DNA of 64,000 nt. Origin: Mytilinidion resinicola. Lineage: Eukaryota; Ascomycota; Dothideomycetes; Mytilinidiales; Mytilinidiaceae. Below, in pieces: positions 59,254-64,000 of this stretch. A model generated the notes under the pieces. It made no database searches and was not told the origin of the DNA. It worked only from the letters and a program-made list of their open reading frames with translations. The translations under genes were made by a program, and so were the position numbers. The DNA lies in the NCBI RefSeq assembly GCF_010093595.1, contig NW_022985447.1:721218-785217 (forward strand). The letters are read 5' to 3'. Within the stretch, counting starts at the first letter, position 1. Each line of letters starts with the position of its first letter.

Positions 59254-60437
59254 CAGGCTCCATAGTGGCTGATTGCGGGACCCGCCTGCGTGGTACCGGC
59301 TCGCTGGCGCTTCCTAGTGGGCCAGCCGGAGCCTGAGGCCCTGGAAGACCCTGCAATCCTCGAGCCCTCCAGCTGGAGGCGGGAAATGCGTCTTGGCATC
59401 GAGCTGGAGGGGTGGAAGGGAGGCTCGGCACCGCGATCCCCGCGGCGCCGGCTCTGTGAGGAAGGGGTGCCGATGCCGCCATATAGCCAAGACGCAGCTA
59501 GATACTAGGTCCAGGGCCATCTCGCGGCATGAGGAACGCTGCGTCCTGAGACCATAATGCATACCTTGCCCATAACTGAAGTCAAACGAGTCGCGCAATC
59601 GGTCCAGATTTGCTATTTCACGATTGGTATGGGCGGGCTTTGTCAAATAGAGAGGATTCAGTACAACATTGTCAGGCCATTGGGTTGATAAGACCTTCTG
59701 CGCTTCTTTGATCCACCCGTCAAGATACATACCTTGAGCATACTTACTCGCAGGCACGCTTCCAACTGCCACGGGTTGGCACTTGCCGACTACGCAAGCT
59801 CGCTAATCGCCATGTTCCTTCGCACGACCTCTTCCCGCCTCCTTCGTATCACAGTAACCAACTGCATGGTTCTCCGCCGCTTTGCTTCTTAGTTCTTCCA
59901 TGGTGCACAAAAAGAAGGGCCTTCTTGCACGTCTAGCCACAAGGAGTGGTGTGTCCGCACCCGACGTACAGACTACTAATTGCGGCTCCACGCAAGAGTA
60001 CGCCACCGCAACAAGCACTGGTCGACAAAGCCCATCCAGCTAGCACCTGCAGCGGCTCTCATCCTGGTGTCCAGGTGCCGGGGCGCTGAAACCATCGTGC
60101 ATCCTACGTTCCGGATCTAGCGGCGTACAGCACAACCGCCATGCCGGGGCGTCTTCGTCTGGGTTGCCGTCTCAGTGGTCATCCCAGTGGTGGGGAGTAT
60201 TGCCCTGGGCTCGAGCGCCCACGTTATGCCTTTTGTCAACCCGTCCCAACGGCCTGGAAGGCGTTCGACTATCTCCCGCAGAGAGAGCCTCGCTTCGCCG
60301 CATACCGGCATCCATTTGCATTTGTTTTCGACGGTAGCCTTCTTCCCTAGCACCCCACCTCTCCTCAGTCCCCAGGCTTCTTCTTTTGCTTTTCTACATC
60401 CTTCATAACCCTCCAAATCTTATTGAGGGATATCAAA
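59254..60437. other. Intergenic with GC-rich block and one unassigned frame
   Basis: 59280-59480 is GC-rich with small palindromes (for example CCTCCAGCTGGAGG). No RNA gene is recognised. The minus-strand frame near 59772-59560 is listed separately. The remainder up to 60437 is the 5' flank of the MFS gene. Confidence 0.45.
59314..59772 (-). CDS. Unassigned ORF, possible gene fragment
   Basis: A 152-codon frame. The first ~70 residues (MAVGSVPASKYAQGMYLDGW, then NVVLNPLYLTKPAHTNREIA and LDRLRDSFDFSYGQG) have a composition typical of real protein, whereas the rest runs into the GC-rich block with proline/arginine-rich low-complexity sequence. No family recognised, no introns evident. It could be a truncated gene end next to the MITE-like element. 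Low confidence that it is expressed. Confidence 0.22.
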   Translation of the reverse strand: MAVGSVPASKYAQGMYLDGWIKEAQKVLSTQWPDNVVLNPLYLTKPAHTNREIANLDRLRDSFDFSYGQGMHYGLRTQRSSCREMALDLVSSCVLAIWRHRHPFLTEPAPRGSRCRASLPPLQLDAKTHFPPPAGGLEDCRVFQGLRLRLAH

Positions 60438-62534
60438 ATGGTGGACCGAACTGAGGTAGACGAGAGTAGATTCATCCCTGGAACTGCTCTGCTCGTAGAT
60501 GGTATGCAACAGCCCATTTTTTACTCTGCAATTCGCTCGACACGTCCTCTAATCACCGTCTTACTGGAACCTAACGCTGCATAGATGCCGGACAGGAAGT
60601 TGGGAAGCATGCAGGGGGAAAGCATACTGAGATCGTCTTAATCCCTCCGCCTTCTGACGATCCTAATGATCCCTTGGTGAGTTACCACGATACGTTATAT
60701 AAAAAGCGGTACTATCGCTAATCTGTCGTCTATAGAATTGGTCTATGAACCGGAAGAGGCTACAACTTACGCTAATGTGCTTGTACACTTTCATTCTCAA
60801 TGGCTTGTGAGTCTGAATCAATCAGTGACAGCCTGTAGACCTAGTAACAAATGTCAGTGTAAACTTTTACGGCGTGGCCTACGTCGGATTGTCTGCGGAC
60901 CTCAAGATATCCTTCAATGGATTGAACGTGGGGTAATTCTACCCATTTCAAACGCAATAGCAGTAACCTTACGTCGACGTCTAGGAGCGCGTTGCTGTTT
61001 CTGTTCAGCGGTATTGGTGCTGCCTTTTGGCAGCCAGTGGCTATGAAGTTTGGTCGACGACCGGTCTATATCATCGGGCTGATCATCACCACGGTCGGTA
61101 GCATCGTTGGAGCTACGCAGAAGGACTTCAATATCTGGTGTGTCTTCAATGTCATCTGGGTAAGGCGCACCTCACTATAGAGCGAATCAAACGTCACTAA
61201 CAATTCGAAAGGGTCTCGGATGCGGGCCGAAGGAGGGACTACCCCAGATCTCTCTGCAGGACACATATTTCGCGCACGAGATGGGAGCCAAGGTTGGCTA
61301 CTGGGCTCTGTGCTATAGCGCTGGCGCTTTCATAACAGTGAGTTGTATATCGAACCCAACTCGTGATCCAAACTGACTCTGTATAGCCACTTGTCGCAGG
61401 ATACGTGTACGTCCAGCTGAGCTGGCGCTGGTGTTTTTGGATCACAGCAATCGGCTTGGTCAGTCACTTTCAATTGTCTAAAGGTTTGCCGATCGTCATG
61501 TCTAACTACTGCACAGGGCGCTCTAGCTATACTTCTCTTCTTTACCCTAGAAGAGACGCTGTACCCGCGCACTTTCACGACCGAAGGAGTCTCGCCGTCT
61601 GTCTCCGGTGCTGGGTCGACCAGTGAGAAGTCTGACCCAGACGCCGTCAGCAGTGACGAGAAGGGCGCGGTCACTGTGTCCACTGCTCTACCTTCGCAGA
61701 AAAAGCTGAAAACCTTCTGGGAAGCGCGTCCATTTCATGTATACGGTATTAATCCTGGCCCATCCTGGCGTGACCTCTTCTTCCGACCATGGGTACTAGC
61801 AACTTTTCCGCCTGTCCTTTGGGCTGGCTTCTTTGCTGGTGTTTCGGTGTGCTGGTGGGCTGCGATATTCACAACCCAGTCTGAGTTTTTCTCCGCTCCT
61901 CCCTACCTTTGGAGTGGAGAATCCGTTGGTCTCACAAATGCGGCTGCTCTGATTGGAAGTATTCTGGGCACGATCTTTGCGGGGAATATCAGCGATTGGT
62001 GGATCCTGGGCGCTGCACGCAGGAACAAGGGCGTCCGCGAGCCAGAGCAGCGCTTGTCTCTCCTGCTCGTGACCGCCATCATCACAGCGGGTGGGCTTAA
62101 CATGTATGGTTACGGCGTGTGGCACGGAGTGCACTGGACTTGCCCTGTGTTTGGCATGGGCCTCATGGCATTCGGCTTCACCGCCTGCTCCATCATTGCA
62201 GAGGTAAGAACACAACCCTCTCTACTCCTGATTTCTCACATCTAACATGATTTAGACATACGTTCTCGACTCCTACCGTGCCGTCGCCGCGGAAGCCCTC
62301 GTGCTGCTTAACATCTTCCGAAATCTCATCGGTATGATCTTTGTCTTCGCGATCCAGCCGTGGTTGGACCACTCTGGTTGGGGCAACGCGTATGTTCAGA
62401 TGATGGCTCTGGCTATCATCACACATATCACTGTCATTCCAATGATTATATACGGAAAAAAGCTTAGGGCAGGCACTTCTAAAAAATATCTCAAGATGTT
62501 GGAGGATAGTGGAATCCCGTTCACATATGCGTAA
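60438..62534 (+). CDS. MFS transporter (drug:H+ antiporter-1-like)
   Basis: Nine exons join in frame: 60438-60501, 60585-60676, 60736-60806, 60858-60932, 60985-61159, 61212-61337, 61387-61458, 61517-62203 and 62256-62534, giving 546 aa. The polar N-terminus ends DDPNDPLNWS, the usual entry to TM1 in fungal DHA1/allantoate-type carriers. GRRPVYIIG is the MFS loop 2-3 motif. SAGAFITPLVAGYVY and SWRWCFWITAI are the TM5-6 signature. A long Ser/Asp/Glu-rich central loop (about 230-290) precedes the second six helices. Ends with LRAGTSKKYLKMLEDSG. Probably a plasma-membrane carrier; the substrate is unknown. Introns are short with clean GT-AG sites. Confidence 0.88.
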
Positions 62535-62659
62535 GAGTTAACGGTGGCCAACAATTGGGATTTGGAAAGGGTACTACCTCCGCGGTTGCAAAAGTCTGTT
62601 GTTTTTCGGCGATCACCGAGGCACGGCCACCACAATCAAATGAGCACAACACCATCAAA

Positions 62660-64000
62660 TTACAAGCTATCTTTGTATCTATTGCTGTAGGCCGGTTCTG
62701 CGTGTTTTGATCTGTGTGCCAGGCCTTTCCAATATTCAATTGCCATGCGGTGTTGTACCTTTTTCTCAAAGGTTTCTGAGTGCTGCCAAACAACAATCAT
62801 TTCCTTCTCCCTTTGGGCCTGCACAGCAGCACCAGCGCTCGTGGTGTTAAACCGAGCCCTGGCCAATTCCTTCTTCTGATCCTTGTGAAGATGCTCAATT
62901 GGGTTTAGGTCTGGTGAATTGGTTGGTGTATCAAGAAACTTGATATCAAGCTCATGAATTTAATCAGCCAACAACCGCCTTGCCTTATGATGAACACCAA
63001 CGTTATCCTCAACAATATAGATCTCCTTTCCTGGATTAATCCTCCTTAATTCCAAATAGTAAGGAAATAAGGTTAATTCATACACTTTAAAAGCGTACCA
63101 AACAAAATCTAACCCCCCCTTTTTAGCGTCTCTTTCTAACTTCTCATATTTAAACAACCGATCGATTGTCATACGCCGCTTTCTTCCAACACGTTGGCCA
63201 GGTGGAAGCGATGCATTATAGCGTGCGATGTCGGCATTTGTATCCACAAGAAGTTGATATTGGGGCGTGCCAGGAATTAATGCTTGGTGTTTATTATGGT
63301 CCACTCGAGCCTTTAATTTAGACACCTGGAAATCCAATCTTCGCGCTAAATCTATTGTTTCCTCTTGCTCCTCGTAGTTCCAAATAAGGCATGGTCTTTT
63401 AACGCGTGTATCATTGCTGGCGGCGTCCCATTGCATCTTGATAAACCGTGGATCGTGGGCATCGTCTGTGTATATATCTACACCACGTGGAGCAGATACA
63501 TGCGTGTGGCCGGTGCCTCCAAAATTAACAGGCGTCTCACCACAACTAATAAGAATTGTGTTGTGAGGATCCAGGCTTAGGATAAGCTCGATATATCGTT
63601 TGCGATCGTCTAAGTCTAATTTCGAGAGGGCCTTCTTTTCCAACGTGCGCTTTCGAGGAATTGGCTTCGAATCAATTGGATCTGCTTGCGAATGTTCTTT
63701 TCCTTGAAGGATATTATGAACTTGTTTAGCATCAAGCGTTCCAAGTGGCTTGCGTTGTGTTGTTGTATGATCCTTTCGTACGCGCTCAAACGCTTGGTTG
63801 GCAGCATCCACCTGGTGGTGCCACCTGTATTGTCCACGCGTTGCTTCTCGGATTCGAATTGACGCTTCAGATCCAGGTTCTACACGCCTAGGACGACCAG
63901 ATCTAGGCGCAGGATCTCTATATTCAAGCAGCGTGTTGACATTGTTGGTGCCGGCGCGTCTAAAGGCTCTAGAACAGATTTGTTGGGCGGCGGCGGCAGA
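62660..64000 (-). mobile_element. Tc1/mariner-like DDE transposase relic, truncated by window end
   Basis: One minus-strand frame runs in from the right window edge (64000) to 62660, broken only by TAA at 62962-62960. Seen in order: a basic N-terminal helix-turn-helix-like part (RSGRPRRVEPGSEASIRIRE), ILISCGETPVNFGG (the place of the first catalytic Asp), IYIVEDNVGVHHKARRLL (second catalytic Asp, usually EDNAPxH), and TPTNSPDLNPIEHL (the hallmark Tc1 block with the final acidic residue). The stop lies between the last two. The first block reads CGET where family members usually have a DET, so a catalytic Asp seems lost. The left terminal repeat could not be identified without the other end. 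Confidence 0.82.

Noticed and set aside
53252..62534. Secondary-metabolite gene cluster
   Set aside because: No polyketide synthase, peptide synthetase, terpene cyclase, prenyltransferase or pathway regulator is present among these genes.

Overview
This window is nuclear DNA of a filamentous ascomycete (Pezizomycotina). The evidence is short introns with GTRNGT-type donors and CTAAC-type branch sites, lineage-typical genes (HET-domain, Pth11-like rhodopsin-domain, GMC oxidoreductase, 2EXR/F-box-like), and orthologues of yeast core genes. The exact class (possibly Dothideomycetes) is a guess. No prokaryotic features (operons, CRISPR, Shine-Dalgarno sites) were found or expected.

Layout. 0-6.4 kb: two paralogous C2H2 zinc-finger genes in the same orientation flank a broken heterokaryon-incompatibility (HET) gene; a small NTF2/SnoaL-like gene follows on the minus strand. 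6.8-16 kb: housekeeping genes for mitochondrial translation (mitochondrial EF-G2), endosomal recycling (Vps17) and mitochondrial inner-membrane fusion (Mgm1). 16-17.8 kb: a monocarboxylate-type MFS transporter. 18.4-22.5 kb: tandem SET/MYND methyltransferase-like genes, both inactivated. 23.4-26.1 kb: cullin-4. 26.6-30.2 kb: a frameshifted 2EXR/F-box-like relic, then a gene-poor stretch with tRNA-like repeats. 30.2-33.8 kb: a PARG-like macrodomain protein and NAD kinase. 34.4-36 kb: a broken vacuolar Ca2+/H+ exchanger. 36.3-37.3 kb: a zinc-less MDR oxidoreductase. 38-52.8 kb: divergent NUP192 and TEL1, the largest genes here. 53-62.5 kb: an accessory stretch with a rhodopsin-domain membrane protein, a GMC oxidoreductase, a 662-bp inverted-repeat (MITE-like) element and a second MFS transporter. 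62.6-64 kb: a Tc1/mariner-like transposase relic running off the right edge.

Theme. Core cellular genes have intact, fully joinable exon models (each joined model here divides exactly by three). Duplicated or mobile genes (HET, two SET/MYND copies, Ca2+/H+ exchanger, transposase) carry nonsense codons, several of which are one C-to-T or G-to-A step from a sense codon. That pattern is compatible with repeat-induced point mutation (RIP), but it has not been measured here.

Limits: all exon borders were placed by eye from frames, splice consensus and family similarity recalled from memory. No database search was done.
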